From IMG/VR virus record IMGVR_UViG_3300020021_000012, positions 1 through 58,342 of that record: a stretch of DNA of 58,342 nt; one strand, written 5' to 3'. Shown here in pieces: positions 29,872 through 39,212 of this stretch (its first letter is position 1; each line of letters begins with the position of its first letter). The notes beneath the pieces are model-generated. The model had not been told where the DNA came from, did no database searches, and saw nothing but the letters and a program-made list of their open reading frames with translations. Source of the stretch: a virus. Both the position numbers and the translations under genes were made by a program.

Positions 29872-30815
29872 AGATGCTTCGATCCGTTGCAGTCGGGCTT
29901 GCGCTCTCCTGGTTGATGTCGGGCTGGGCCTTTGCCGGCACCAGCACGATCACCACCAAGGATGCATCCGGAACGACTAAGACGTTCGATGTCATCACCG
30001 ATGGCTCCGGCAACTTCGGGGCGATGATCGGAGTCTGTGACGGGACGGCGCTGGCGCAATGTGCGGCGGTCAAGGCCGCGAGCACGGCGGCGGTAGCGAC
30101 TGATCCATCATTGGTGGTCAGGATTAATCCCGGCGATGCGGTAGCGACCGGTATCGCCACGATCGCCACCAACAGCGCGGCGCCGAGCCCGTGCCTCGCG
30201 GCGACTGCCTTCAACACCAACTCCTACTCCAATGCGGCAACCGCCCCGTCGAATTGCGACCTGAACGGCGGCTTCTACGTCCATCCGCCAGCGAACCAAA
30301 CCGTCAACGTGACGCAGGTCGGCGGCGCGACGCTAGCTCTCGGCCAGACGACGATGTCGGCCGGAATTCCGGTGGCTTTAGCCAGCAACCAATCCTCAAT
30401 TCCGGTCGCGGCGACGCTGAGCGCGGAGACGACGAAGGTCATCGGGACGGTCAACGAATCGAGCCAATATCCCGCCGGTGCAACGGCGATCACGGCCTCG
30501 GCGACCGGAACCACGGGCGCGACGACCGCGACACTCGCGGGAACATCGGGAAAAACGACGTACATCTGCAGCTATTCGATCCGCGCCAATGCGACAGCTG
30601 CGACGACGGTCACCAACACCGTCACTGGAGTGATCACGGCAACCTTGAGCCATATCATGTGGGTGGCTCCTGCTGCCTCTGGCGTCGGCCTCGATGAGCA
30701 GATTTTTTCGCCCTGCGTTCCAGCCAGCGCAACCAATACCGGAATCGCGGTCGTATCCGGCGCCCCTGGAACGGGCGGAAATGTGAGCTCTACTGCGACG
30801 GGCTACCAACTGTGA
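29868..30815 (+). CDS. Exported Ala/Thr-rich protein, likely fibre or surface type
   Basis: The 315-residue protein starts with a signal peptide (RSVAVGLALSWLMSGWAFAGT). The rest is Thr/Ala/Ser-rich beta sequence (ASGTTKTFDVITDGSGNFG, TASATGTTGATTATLAG) with several Cys. Similar composition is common in phage tail or head fibres and in secreted adhesins. Function not established. Confidence 0.6.
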   Translation: MKMLRSVAVGLALSWLMSGWAFAGTSTITTKDASGTTKTFDVITDGSGNFGAMIGVCDGTALAQCAAVKAASTAAVATDPSLVVRINPGDAVATGIATIATNSAAPSPCLAATAFNTNSYSNAATAPSNCDLNGGFYVHPPANQTVNVTQVGGATLALGQTTMSAGIPVALASNQSSIPVAATLSAETTKVIGTVNESSQYPAGATAITASATGTTGATTATLAGTSGKTTYICSYSIRANATAATTVTNTVTGVITATLSHIMWVAPAASGVGLDEQIFSPCVPASATNTGIAVVSGAPGTGGNVSSTATGYQL

Positions 30816-31729
30816 GACCCTTCGCCCGCTGGCTCTTTGCTCTAGCCGCGATACTCTGCGTCTTCTCGACAGGGGCGAAGCCGTATTGGCAATCGCGGCT
30901 GCAGGTCAGTATCGCCAGTTCGGTTGGATGTTCTCAGGCAACCACATTTCTGGCTCGCACATCTGGGTTGGATGCTACTCATCAAAGTGCCTATACAACG
31001 TTCATTTGCAACTTGGTTGCCCAGGGCGTCTGGGCGAAGATGGATATCGTTTATGTCTTCGCGACTGCGGACACAACAACTGCTGGGCTTAATCTCGTTT
31101 CCACGTCATTCACCGGCGCGACTGCAGGCTCCCCGACATTTACTGCCGATGCGGGATATACTGGAGTAAACGCCTCCACAACGGTTTTTTTCAATAGCAC
31201 ATTTAACCCAACGACAGCGACGACTCCGCAATTCACTCAGAATTCATCTCACGTTTCAGCGTGGAGCAATACAAACGCAGCGGCGGTTTCAAACGGCGGC
31301 GTGGTAGTCGGACTTGGATCAGGCGCAGGACTTGCTGCACCTAATACCAGCCTATTCCCAAAATTCAACGACGGGAAGGCATATTATCGTATTAACGACG
31401 GCTCAAGCTCCGCCGGTGTGACAAATGCAAATTCGACTGGCCATTATTTGGCCAACAGATCGGGCGCCTCTACGCAGCAGGGGTACAAAAATGCCGTAGA
31501 TCAAGGCGTTGTGTCTCAGACATCAGGCACCCCGGCCAATGGGCCCATGTATATTTTAGCTGTTGATGATGTCATAACTGGAGTCCCAAACCCCGCGTTT
31601 GGTGCCGGGTATCAGGTCATGATGGCAACAATTGGCGGTAGCTTGTCTGCCGGAGACGTTACAAATCTGTGTCATGAGACAAATACCTATTTGAACACAA
31701 TAGGTGGCATATCTTCTGGGATATGCTAG
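30812..31729 (+). CDS. Exported hypothetical protein, fibre or lectin-like
   Basis: The 305-residue protein starts with GTG at 30812 and has a signal-like segment (RWLFALAAILCVFSTGAKP). The mature part is rich in Thr, Asn and Ser (TFLARTSGLDATHQSAYTTF, YVFATADTTTAGLNLVSTS, GYTGVNASTTVFF). I have seen similar sequences in phage structural regions next to fibre genes. The base composition (31000-31700) is more A/T-rich than the genes around it, suggesting recent acquisition. Confidence 0.6.
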   Translation: MRPFARWLFALAAILCVFSTGAKPYWQSRLQVSIASSVGCSQATTFLARTSGLDATHQSAYTTFICNLVAQGVWAKMDIVYVFATADTTTAGLNLVSTSFTGATAGSPTFTADAGYTGVNASTTVFFNSTFNPTTATTPQFTQNSSHVSAWSNTNAAAVSNGGVVVGLGSGAGLAAPNTSLFPKFNDGKAYYRINDGSSSAGVTNANSTGHYLANRSGASTQQGYKNAVDQGVVSQTSGTPANGPMYILAVDDVITGVPNPAFGAGYQVMMATIGGSLSAGDVTNLCHETNTYLNTIGGISSGIC

Positions 31730-34700
31730 ATGTCTCTATGTCGTAGAGAGTTTTTAGCGTCCGTAGCTGCAATCACGCTCATTGGTTCGACAGCGGCACT
31801 TGCGCGCTTCCCGCACGGCGATCCAAACACATCTCCGCCGACAGTGCCGTTCTTCGTCGAAGTGACGATGACGGCACCGGACATAATTCGGCTGGAGATA
31901 CGCGATCCGATCATCCAGCGCGGGCTCTTCCAGCAGCTCGGGACGCCTGACGCCGCTGCCGCTGGCAGTTGGACGACACGGACACACCCCATCACGGGGG
32001 CAAGCACAGCGTGCTTCATCGGTGGTTTTAACCAGAACTTCGCACGCTTCACCGACGTGCTGTTTCCGAACTACTACAATCGTGCTGCTGGTGATGTCGC
32101 CGCCGACTGGTCGATTACGGGCGGCCTCACAGTCACGAATGTCTACCGGTTCTCGTGGCCCTACTGTGAGGGCATCGTTAATACTGGCGGCCAAACGACC
32201 GCGAACCAGACGACATTCCGGCATTACATCTGGCTCAAGGTTAGTTCTGCCCTGGTCTCTGGAACGAACTACGTCATCACGCCGCCGGCCGGCGTGTCGC
32301 TTGTACCCATCTCGTTCCCATTCAACGATAAGGTCACTCGGGCGTCGAGCATCGTTGCGAACCAGGTCGGCATCTCGCAAACCGATGACCTCAAGCTCGC
32401 ATACCTGACAGAGTTTATCCCAGGTCTCGGCCCCGTCAATTTTGCATCGACCTACGGCATCAGCAGCTTCAACATCCTCGATAGCGCTGGGAATGTCGCC
32501 TACAACACTGGGACCTTCGCGCAGCGGGTAACGCCTTCGACGACCGAGACCAGCGGCGGCGCGATCCGCTACTACATAGACACGACTGTTGCGCCGAAGA
32601 AGTTCGACCAGATCACGAATGCAAGCCCAGGAGTCATAAGGTCTATTGCTCACGGGTATTCCGGCGGAGAGATTATCTTCATTGTCGGCGCTGGCATCTC
32701 CGGGGGAGGGATAGTCAGCAACCCATCGCTTTGCGATACTCCGCTGACGGTCGTTCTCGTCGATGCCGATCACTTTTCTCTGACGGGGACGATTGCAACA
32801 AATAGTCCTGTCGGCAGCGCGATCAATACGCCGTCGATGACAACCTATGTTCCGGGAACGTTCATCGCGACTGGAAACTCATTCAATTCGGGCTATGACA
32901 GCCTGATCTACTCTGCCTATCCCTCCAACCGCGCCGGAACCTACGTCTACGGCCTCGACGCGAGCACTGCTACTGGACTAGCGGACGGCAGCTACTGCTA
33001 CCAAATTCCAGGGCTTGGCATCTCTGACTATTTCCCCGTGAACGCCAACGCATGGCTATCGGCCGCGACGACATGGGCGCAGGGCTATTACCATCAAACG
33101 TCCGGGATCGCGATTGACGGTCGGTTTGGCTATGCTCGTGGTCCAGCTCAAGTTGACGGCTTCGACGGGACGCAGCTTTTCCTTAGTCTATTGCCGATGG
33201 GTTTCACGTCTGAAGACGGCGGCTACAATGGCGGGAATGCCCTGGATCAGGGGCTATCTGGACTTGCTCCCTTCCTAACGGCAACGCGCGGTCCTGCTGG
33301 TTTGTTTGGCACCTTCCATGATGCCGGTGACTGGTGCTCGGTTCTTTACTACCACGCCGACGCGCCATGGGGTCTGCTCGATAGTGGCTACGAGTACATC
33401 CCGACAGCCGGCCATGCCACCAATTTCAATTTTCCGAAGATGTCGCAGACGTGGGGCCAGACCTACGCAGGGACCGACAGCCTGTCCGATGTCATTCACA
33501 TGGCGGTCTACTTCGCCGAGTTCTACCGGCTCGCCCAGAACGCATTCGGTGCGGTGCCCTCTGGAACGTCATTTGGGCAGTCCGGTTTCGGCGATGGCGG
33601 CGCGACTGAAACCGCGCCAAGCCCGGCGAACTATAAGGTGTGGGTGCTGAACGCCCCGGATCATCCGTCGACATATCTCTTTGCTGTCGTTGCCGCGAAG
33701 CTCGCGGTTGTGTTTTGGAATTTGGGGTTCACGACGCTCGGTAATCTGTGGGCGACCTCAGCCGAGAGTGCGTGGACCTGGGCGGAAGGTGTCTACACCG
33801 GCCTTCAGTCCGATACAAATTTCTACTACAACACGACCACTTATAACGGCGTCGCGCTTGGTCTTCAGGCCAACGCCAGTTGGTCTGGGGCGCAGTATTT
33901 GACGGCGCTCGGGACTTTCAGTGCCGGCACACCTTTGTCCTCAACTGGCATGATGAAATTTGGTGCGCAGCAGAGGTTCAATGCTGCGGGTGCATTGTTC
34001 CGAATGGCTGGCGTCGTTGGCCGTTCACAAGTAGCTTATGATGCGGTGGTGCATGCGTTCGGCGTTACCGGACTCCAGAACTCTTCCTGCACGCTTGGTA
34101 CTTGGGAGTACAGCCACGGTGCAGGATTCGACGCTGCGCTCTATGCCAGTGCGAACGGTAACAATATTTTCATCAACCCCATGAACACCGCCTCGACGGC
34201 GTCAGAGGCTACGAATGCCTACCGCACCTACAATGGCGGCATCGGTACGGGCGTTAATATCGATCAGGCGATTCACGGATACGTTCTCAGCAGCGCAAGC
34301 CCGACGAACCAAGCGCGTCTGCGCCGTCAGCTTCAGGGGCAACTGAGCGTCACGCTCGGCGCCAATCCGACCGGGCTCTGCTACTCCAGCAACTCAGGGA
34401 AACGCAGCACGCTCGGTATCCTGCATCGCGACTGGCAAGGGATGGGAAGCGGGTGCCCGCAGCCGACCGGATATACCGGCTATACCTGGGCTGGGACTAC
34501 ATATGCATTCGGCGTCTTCAACTTCAGTTCGGACTCGCCGCAAAACTTCACGGTGGAAAACCCGACCGGACTGTTTTCATCGACATTTGGCGTCAACCGC
34601 ATCGTCTACCCGCACAAATGCGCTGTTCCGATGTGGCGAGCGGTCCCGGAGGTCAGCTACTGCGTTCAGTTCATGGAGGGCACGACATGGCAGACGATCG

Positions 34701-34747
34701 TGCCTAACCTGCTGGCGGCGATGTGGCTGAATTACTGGAATAAGTGA
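31730..34747 (+). CDS. Large GH9-like glycoside hydrolase with twin-arginine signal
   Basis: This 1005-residue protein begins MSLCRREFLASVAA and then ITLIGSTAALA, matching a Tat signal (RRxFL followed by a hydrophobic stretch and AxA). The N-terminal part looks like beta domains. The C-terminal half (about 440-1005) resembles glycoside hydrolase family 9: FHDAGDWCSVLYY near residue 527 (GH9 DAGD motif), LSDVIHMAVYFAEFYRLAQN, and LGANPTGLCYSSNSG toward the end (GH9 LG.NP pattern). It may cut beta-glucan or host polysaccharide. Cytoplasmic folding then Tat export, or virion depolymerase, are both possible. Confidence 0.65.
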   Translation: MSLCRREFLASVAAITLIGSTAALARFPHGDPNTSPPTVPFFVEVTMTAPDIIRLEIRDPIIQRGLFQQLGTPDAAAAGSWTTRTHPITGASTACFIGGFNQNFARFTDVLFPNYYNRAAGDVAADWSITGGLTVTNVYRFSWPYCEGIVNTGGQTTANQTTFRHYIWLKVSSALVSGTNYVITPPAGVSLVPISFPFNDKVTRASSIVANQVGISQTDDLKLAYLTEFIPGLGPVNFASTYGISSFNILDSAGNVAYNTGTFAQRVTPSTTETSGGAIRYYIDTTVAPKKFDQITNASPGVIRSIAHGYSGGEIIFIVGAGISGGGIVSNPSLCDTPLTVVLVDADHFSLTGTIATNSPVGSAINTPSMTTYVPGTFIATGNSFNSGYDSLIYSAYPSNRAGTYVYGLDASTATGLADGSYCYQIPGLGISDYFPVNANAWLSAATTWAQGYYHQTSGIAIDGRFGYARGPAQVDGFDGTQLFLSLLPMGFTSEDGGYNGGNALDQGLSGLAPFLTATRGPAGLFGTFHDAGDWCSVLYYHADAPWGLLDSGYEYIPTAGHATNFNFPKMSQTWGQTYAGTDSLSDVIHMAVYFAEFYRLAQNAFGAVPSGTSFGQSGFGDGGATETAPSPANYKVWVLNAPDHPSTYLFAVVAAKLAVVFWNLGFTTLGNLWATSAESAWTWAEGVYTGLQSDTNFYYNTTTYNGVALGLQANASWSGAQYLTALGTFSAGTPLSSTGMMKFGAQQRFNAAGALFRMAGVVGRSQVAYDAVVHAFGVTGLQNSSCTLGTWEYSHGAGFDAALYASANGNNIFINPMNTASTASEATNAYRTYNGGIGTGVNIDQAIHGYVLSSASPTNQARLRRQLQGQLSVTLGANPTGLCYSSNSGKRSTLGILHRDWQGMGSGCPQPTGYTGYTWAGTTYAFGVFNFSSDSPQNFTVENPTGLFSSTFGVNRIVYPHKCAVPMWRAVPEVSYCVQFMEGTTWQTIVPNLLAAMWLNYWNK

Positions 34748-34967
34748 GGTTTCCTCCCACACCCTCCCCACCACTACAAGTGGGTAGAGGCCACCTTTTC
34801 GTCCGCAGCCACGATACGGCCGCGCGGGTTCTCAAGGTCCCCGCTCCACAATGACCCGCCGCAGGCGACCGCGATACGGCGCAGCGTCCAATCCCGGCCC
34901 CGACGCACCATCAGGCGGGCTGCCGTCCTCACGACGATACCGTGAACACTGAAAGGTTTGCCAAATC
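34748..34967. other. Non-coding gap between GH9-like gene and scaffold
   Basis: No well-supported gene is present. A 33-codon Arg/Pro-rich frame (34851-34952) lacks a ribosome site. A small CCACT-ACA-AGTGG hairpin lies at about 34769-34781, followed after 13 bases by a short CTTTTC, too weak to call a terminator. The gap separates the exported-protein block from the capsid genes, so a late promoter or processing site may lie here. Confidence 0.4.
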
Positions 34968-36074
34968 ATGGGTGCTATGCAGGACCGAGAAGCGGAAATC
35001 CTGAGCCAGGCGATCACCGATACCAACAAGGAGATCGCCAACGCGGCTTGGGGTGACGAGGAAGATATTGTCCAGGATGAGACCGGCGACCGCAGCCTTG
35101 AGGCGACGGGAGACGGGCTTGAAGGCCAGCACGAGCCGGAAGACGCCGAGACCGAATCCGAAGAGGAAGAGGGCGAGGAGTCTGAAGGCGAAGAAGGCCA
35201 GGACGATAAGGGCAAAATTGCCGCCAAGGATGCCGATGGCAAGGACGCTGCGGGGAAGCCCGACGCGACCGATGCTGGAGCGGACAATGCGGCACAGGGC
35301 GATGCCAACGGCAAGGTGCCATCCGGCCGGCTGCGTGAGCAGACCGAACGGGCGAAGGCGCTGGAGACCGAACGCGACACCCTGAAGGCCGAGCTCGAAA
35401 CCTTGCGCACGGGTTCGCGCAAGGAGGTCGATGAGCTGAAGGCGAGGTTTGATGGTGTCCTGCAAGCGTTGCAGCGCCAGCAGCCGCAGCCCAAGGCCGC
35501 CGAGCAGGCCAAGGCCCCCGATTTCCCCGATCCGCTCGAGGACCCTGTTGGTTTCCGCAAGGCGATGAACGACCAGCTCGAAGGCCGTCTTGCCCAAGTC
35601 CAAAACCAGATCATCACGGACCGGATCGAAGACAGCATGCAAGCTGCCGCCGATCGGCACAAGGAGACGTTCACGCAGGCCTACGACGCCGTAGGCAAGC
35701 TCAACCGCAATAATCCTGCGGATCAAGCGACTGTGCGAGCCATCTGGAATGCCCGCAATCCCGGCGAGGCCTTGGTGAAATGGCATCGCGATCAGCAAAC
35801 CTTGCGCGAGGTCGGCGAAGACCCGGCCAAGTACAAGGAGCGGATCGCCTCGGAAACCCGTGAAGCCCTGATGAAAGACCCGGAGTTCCGCAAGCAGCTC
35901 ATCGAGAGCCTGCAGGCGGATGCGACCGGGGACGATGGCAGACCCATGCGTACCATCACCCGCCTGCCCCCGAATATGTCCCGTGCCGCCGGTGGAAATT
36001 CCACCCGTGGCGACGCGGACATGGTGAGCAACGATGGCTCGCCGCAGGCTGTCGCAGACGCTGCCTGGCGCTGA
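34968..36074 (+). CDS. Capsid scaffold protein
   Basis: The 368-residue protein directly precedes the major capsid gene and has classic scaffold features. The first half is very acidic (DAETESEEEEGEESEGEEG), a middle coiled coil follows (ALETERDTLKAELETLRTGS), and the helical C-terminal region has RKAMNDQLEGRLAQVQNQII. Scaffold directs capsid assembly and leaves the head afterwards. It may start at 34968 or three codons on. Confidence 0.8.
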   Translation: MGAMQDREAEILSQAITDTNKEIANAAWGDEEDIVQDETGDRSLEATGDGLEGQHEPEDAETESEEEEGEESEGEEGQDDKGKIAAKDADGKDAAGKPDATDAGADNAAQGDANGKVPSGRLREQTERAKALETERDTLKAELETLRTGSRKEVDELKARFDGVLQALQRQQPQPKAAEQAKAPDFPDPLEDPVGFRKAMNDQLEGRLAQVQNQIITDRIEDSMQAAADRHKETFTQAYDAVGKLNRNNPADQATVRAIWNARNPGEALVKWHRDQQTLREVGEDPAKYKERIASETREALMKDPEFRKQLIESLQADATGDDGRPMRTITRLPPNMSRAAGGNSTRGDADMVSNDGSPQAVADAAWR

Positions 36075-36175
36075 TCTACCCGCAATCTTGAACGGCTGTT
36101 CTCGCGTGCGCTCGATGTGAGCGGACGCGATCATGCGCGATTTCGGCGCCGGCGATCCTAGGAAAGATCACGGCA

Positions 36176-37342
36176 ATGGCTCTCTCTACCGTTCAGACCA
36201 ACAACAAACTGGTGCGTTACCGCACCGAAGTCTATCGCGAATACGTGCGCGAAAACCTGTTCTCGCCCTACATGGGGCGGGAGATGAACTCGATCATCCG
36301 CGTTATCACCGACCTAGACAAGGGCGGCAAGATGGGCGGCGAGCAGATCAACGTGCCGTTGCTCGCCCGTGCGAACGCGGTCGGTGTCGGTTCCGGCACT
36401 CTCGTCGGAAACGAAGAGGCGATCGACGACTACGGCGACCGCAAGTGGATCGACTGGACTCGTAACGCCTTCGCGGTCAAGAAGGCCGACGCCAACAAGT
36501 CGTCCTATGACCTCTTCGCCCAGTTCAAGCCGCTGCTGTCGGATTGGGGCAAGGAGCGTCAACGGGACGAAATCTGCGACGCCTTCTATGCGTTGCCGAC
36601 CGACGCTGTCGCCCCAGCTGGTCTTGGTTCGTCCGCCGGCCAGCGCGTCAACGGCATCCTGTTCGATGCCGCGACCGCGACCCAGCGCAACACCTGGATC
36701 AGCGACAACTCCGATCGCGTCCTGATCGGCTCCAGCAACGCCAACCTGGTTGCCGGAAACTTCGCCTCGTCCATGACCAACATCACGTCCGGCATGACGT
36801 TGTCCGGCGCGCTGGTGCTGCGGATGAAGCGGAGCGCGAAGAAGGCTAACCCGCGTATCCGGCCCTACAAGCTGAAGGAAAACGGGACGGAATGGTTCGT
36901 GCTGTTCGTGGGGCAGGAGCAGTTCCGCGACGCCAGCAACGACACCGACATCAAGACCGCGAACCAGAACAGCCGCGCTCGCGAGAATCAGGGTTATCTG
37001 AAGAACCCGATCTTCGTCGATGGCGACCTGCTCTACAACGGCGTGATCATCCGGGAAATCCCGGAACTCTCCACCCGTCTGCCGGTGTTCTACGCCACCG
37101 CTGGTGCCGGCGGAACGGTGCAGGTTGCGCCCGCGTTCCTGTGCGGCCAGTGCGCCCAGGCGTGGTGCTGGGGCCAGATGCCCGAGCCGACCTTCCGCAA
37201 GGAGGACGACTACGGGTTCATCCGTGGCGTCGGTATCGAGATGGCCTACGGCATCGGCAAGATCGCCAAGAAGAGCATCGCCGGGAAGCTCCAGGAATTC
37301 GGTATCTACACCGGATTCTTCGCCGCGGTCGCGGACGCCTAA
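36176..37342 (+). CDS. Major capsid protein (N4-gp56 type)
   Basis: The 388-residue protein follows the scaffold gene and is codon-optimised. It contains NKLVRYRTEVYREYVRENLF, DLDKGGKMGGEQINVPLLAR, KWIDWTRNAFAVKKADANKS and QFKPLLSDWGKERQRDEICD, consistent with the N4 gp56 / DUF4043 capsid family (HK97-like fold). It builds the head shell. AGGAAAG lies about 10 bases before the ATG. Confidence 0.85.
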   Translation: MALSTVQTNNKLVRYRTEVYREYVRENLFSPYMGREMNSIIRVITDLDKGGKMGGEQINVPLLARANAVGVGSGTLVGNEEAIDDYGDRKWIDWTRNAFAVKKADANKSSYDLFAQFKPLLSDWGKERQRDEICDAFYALPTDAVAPAGLGSSAGQRVNGILFDAATATQRNTWISDNSDRVLIGSSNANLVAGNFASSMTNITSGMTLSGALVLRMKRSAKKANPRIRPYKLKENGTEWFVLFVGQEQFRDASNDTDIKTANQNSRARENQGYLKNPIFVDGDLLYNGVIIREIPELSTRLPVFYATAGAGGTVQVAPAFLCGQCAQAWCWGQMPEPTFRKEDDYGFIRGVGIEMAYGIGKIAKKSIAGKLQEFGIYTGFFAAVADA

Positions 37343-37358
37343 GCCCTAATCGGCTGAG

Positions 37359-37398
37359 AGCGCGCGGCGATCCCCGTCGCGCGCTTCCCCCTTTTCAC
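37359..37398 (+). terminator. Hairpin after the major capsid gene (weak terminator)
   Basis: AGCGCGCG (37359-37366) pairs with CGCGCGCT (37378-37385), then TCCCCCTTTTC follows. The stem is stable; the T-run is short. It may partially end transcription after the capsid gene, or protect its message from decay, so that capsid mRNA exceeds downstream messages. Confidence 0.55.
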
Positions 37399-37426
37399 TT
37401 CTCATCGGCCGAAGGAGGCCAGAACC

Positions 37427-37951
37427 ATGCACACTCTCATCAAGCGTTCCGTCCTGGCGGGGCTCATCATCGCGGCAGGCATCGCGTTTGCCGTCAAGGG
37501 TCCGGCCATCGCGCTCGACGTCGACCAGACCCGTACCGTGCCGGCTCGGCAATTCACCAGTCAGCAAACCAGCTACTACCGGATCACGGTCAACTTCAAC
37601 GATCCGCGTATCTCGACCGCCCAGAAGTTCGGGCGCTTGCTCAGGAACACGTTCATCGGTGGCGTCGCATGCCACGTTATGACGGCGTTCAATGCCGCGA
37701 CCACCAACGTGTTCACCATCGGCACCACCTTGGCCAGCGCAAACGAGATCATCGACGCCGCGACCTCCACCAAGTCGATCGATGAAAGCTCAGCGACGTA
37801 CCAGACCATCACCCAAGCAGGATCGCTCGGGGTATCGGTCACGTCTGCGGCCGACGTCGATCTCTACGTAAAGTACACGCAGACCGGCGCCGCAGCGACT
37901 GCCGGCAAGGTGACCTGCCAGATCGCGTTTTTCCCCGACAACGATATGTGA
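37427..37951 (+). CDS. Structural protein with N-terminal signal-like segment
   Basis: The 174-residue protein begins with a hydrophobic segment (VLAGLIIAAGIAFAVKGPAIALD) and continues with beta-rich sequence (TSYYRITVNFNDPRIS, VDLYVKYTQTGAAATAGK). Its position after the major capsid gene suggests a head decoration protein. The AIALD-type cleavage site makes it look exported, as in the 29-35 kb block. GGAGG precedes the ATG. Confidence 0.6.
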   Translation: MHTLIKRSVLAGLIIAAGIAFAVKGPAIALDVDQTRTVPARQFTSQQTSYYRITVNFNDPRISTAQKFGRLLRNTFIGGVACHVMTAFNAATTNVFTIGTTLASANEIIDAATSTKSIDESSATYQTITQAGSLGVSVTSAADVDLYVKYTQTGAAATAGKVTCQIAFFPDNDM

Positions 37952-38001
37952 GGCCAAGCGGGGCGGCGGGCAACTGCCGCCCTTCAACATTGGAGACGTT
38001 C

Positions 38002-38451
38002 ATGCCGCCGCGAGCCAAAGTCGAAGAGTCTGATAAGGCGCCGGAGAAAGTCTCCGAGCAGATCACCTATCTGCCGGGCCCGGAAGACCCGATCATAACG
38101 ACGTGGATGAAACACGTTTTCCACGGCCACATTCCGAAGACCGTGACCAATTCCGAATTGATCGAGAAGGCCCGTCTCAACAAGTCGTTCAAGGTCGGCG
38201 ACTTCAATCCTCATACCGACGCCAAGACCAAGATCGAGCCGACGCCGGTTCCGAAAACCTCCGATCAGTACAAGGTGTGGGCGCTGGCCTGGACAAAGAA
38301 ATGCGAGTCCGCCGATGCCCTCGATATGCGCTGGGCCGAGGAGGAAAACCTTCGCCGCGAATGCGATGTCGGCGAGGAGGAACTTGACTACCTGCGCAGC
38401 GTGATCGGGCCGATGCGAGCCGAGTTGTTGAAGAAAGATCGCCCTACGTGA
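38002..38451 (+). CDS. Hypothetical head-region protein
   Basis: The 149-residue protein starts at 38002 behind GGAGACGTTC. It carries a charged N-terminus (PPRAKVEESDKAPEKVS), IITTWMKHVFHGHIPKTVTN, and helical end segments (EEELDYLRSVIGPMRAELL). It might be a head completion or assembly factor. No family is recognised. Confidence 0.6.
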   Translation: MPPRAKVEESDKAPEKVSEQITYLPGPEDPIITTWMKHVFHGHIPKTVTNSELIEKARLNKSFKVGDFNPHTDAKTKIEPTPVPKTSDQYKVWALAWTKKCESADALDMRWAEEENLRRECDVGEEELDYLRSVIGPMRAELLKKDRPT

Positions 38452-38549
38452 CCCCTGCGGGGGCCGCTTTCGACTCCTTCCTGCGGAATACGGTCGCCGA
38501 TCTAGCAGTCTCGCCGTCGCCACTGGCGCAAAGAATTGGAGCTGAGAAC

Positions 38550-38810
38550 ATGCCGGAAGTCGGCGGCAAGAAGCTGGCAACGGAGTTCGGCGGCATGCTA
38601 GCGGGCGTGCGCAAGATGGTCGATGAGGCCAAGCTTGGGATTGCCGCGGCCGTCACGGAATTGGTGACCGAGGTAAAGTCTGGCAAGCAGGTCGAGACCG
38701 CGCTGCGTGCCGAGGCCGCTGAGGTCCGCAAGGCGTTCGGCGAGGTTCTGGGCAACGCGCCGCCGGAGATGGTCGAGGTCGACGCGACGAAGACCGAGTC
38801 GCAGCCATGA
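38550..38810 (+). CDS. Hypothetical helical protein
   Basis: The 86-residue protein starts MPEVGGKKLATEFG at 38550, with GGAG eight bases upstream. A GTG at 38448 would extend it by 34 residues and overlap the previous stop. It is almost wholly helical (VRKMVDEAKLGIAAAVTELV, LRAEAAEVRKAFGEVLG). It overlaps the next gene by four bases. Confidence 0.6.
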   Translation: MPEVGGKKLATEFGGMLAGVRKMVDEAKLGIAAAVTELVTEVKSGKQVETALRAEAAEVRKAFGEVLGNAPPEMVEVDATKTESQP

Positions 38811-39163
38811 GCACCCGCTCCCGCGCCGACCTCGTTACCAAGATCCTCGAGAAGCTCGGCGTTGTCCCGGAAGGCCAGACGCCCGAGGTCGAGGACACCG
38901 CGCGGGTCGATCGCAACCTGCCGTCGCTGCTGGTGCAGTTGATGGCCGAGGAGATCATCTACGTCCCAGACATCGAGAATATCCCGGAGCAGTGGTTCCT
39001 CTCGCTGGGCAAGATCGGTGCCTGGGAGATGCGAAACGAATTCGGCGTGACCGGTGAATTCGAGATGACATTGAAGAACGGCTACGACGAGGCAGTGCGG
39101 GCGCTGAAGGTGATGACAAGGGGCCGTCCGACATTTGAGCCGTTGCGGACCTATTCGTTCTGA
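38807..39163 (+). CDS. Head-tail adaptor-like protein
   Basis: The 118-residue protein has SRADLVTKILEKLGVVPEG, VDRNLPSLLVQLMAEEIIYV and IPEQWFLSLGKIGAWEMRNEFG, a helical layout like small head-tail adaptors (P22 gp4 position). It lies between capsid genes and the P22 gp10-like gene, the expected place for a portal-to-tail connector. Family assignment is tentative. Confidence 0.6.
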   Translation: MSTRSRADLVTKILEKLGVVPEGQTPEVEDTARVDRNLPSLLVQLMAEEIIYVPDIENIPEQWFLSLGKIGAWEMRNEFGVTGEFEMTLKNGYDEAVRALKVMTRGRPTFEPLRTYSF

Positions 39164-39212
39164 GAATCCGCGCCGGACGGCATCCGGCATATCCCGAAGA
39201 GGAAGAACCACC

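Noticed and set aside
31754-32773. 339-codon open frame on the minus strand
   Set aside because: It is antisense to the GH9-like gene, Arg/Asp-rich low-information sequence, no recognised pattern.
34929-36134. 401-codon open frame on the minus strand
   Set aside because: It is antisense to the scaffold gene; the apparent repeats reflect the acidic repeats of scaffold read backwards.
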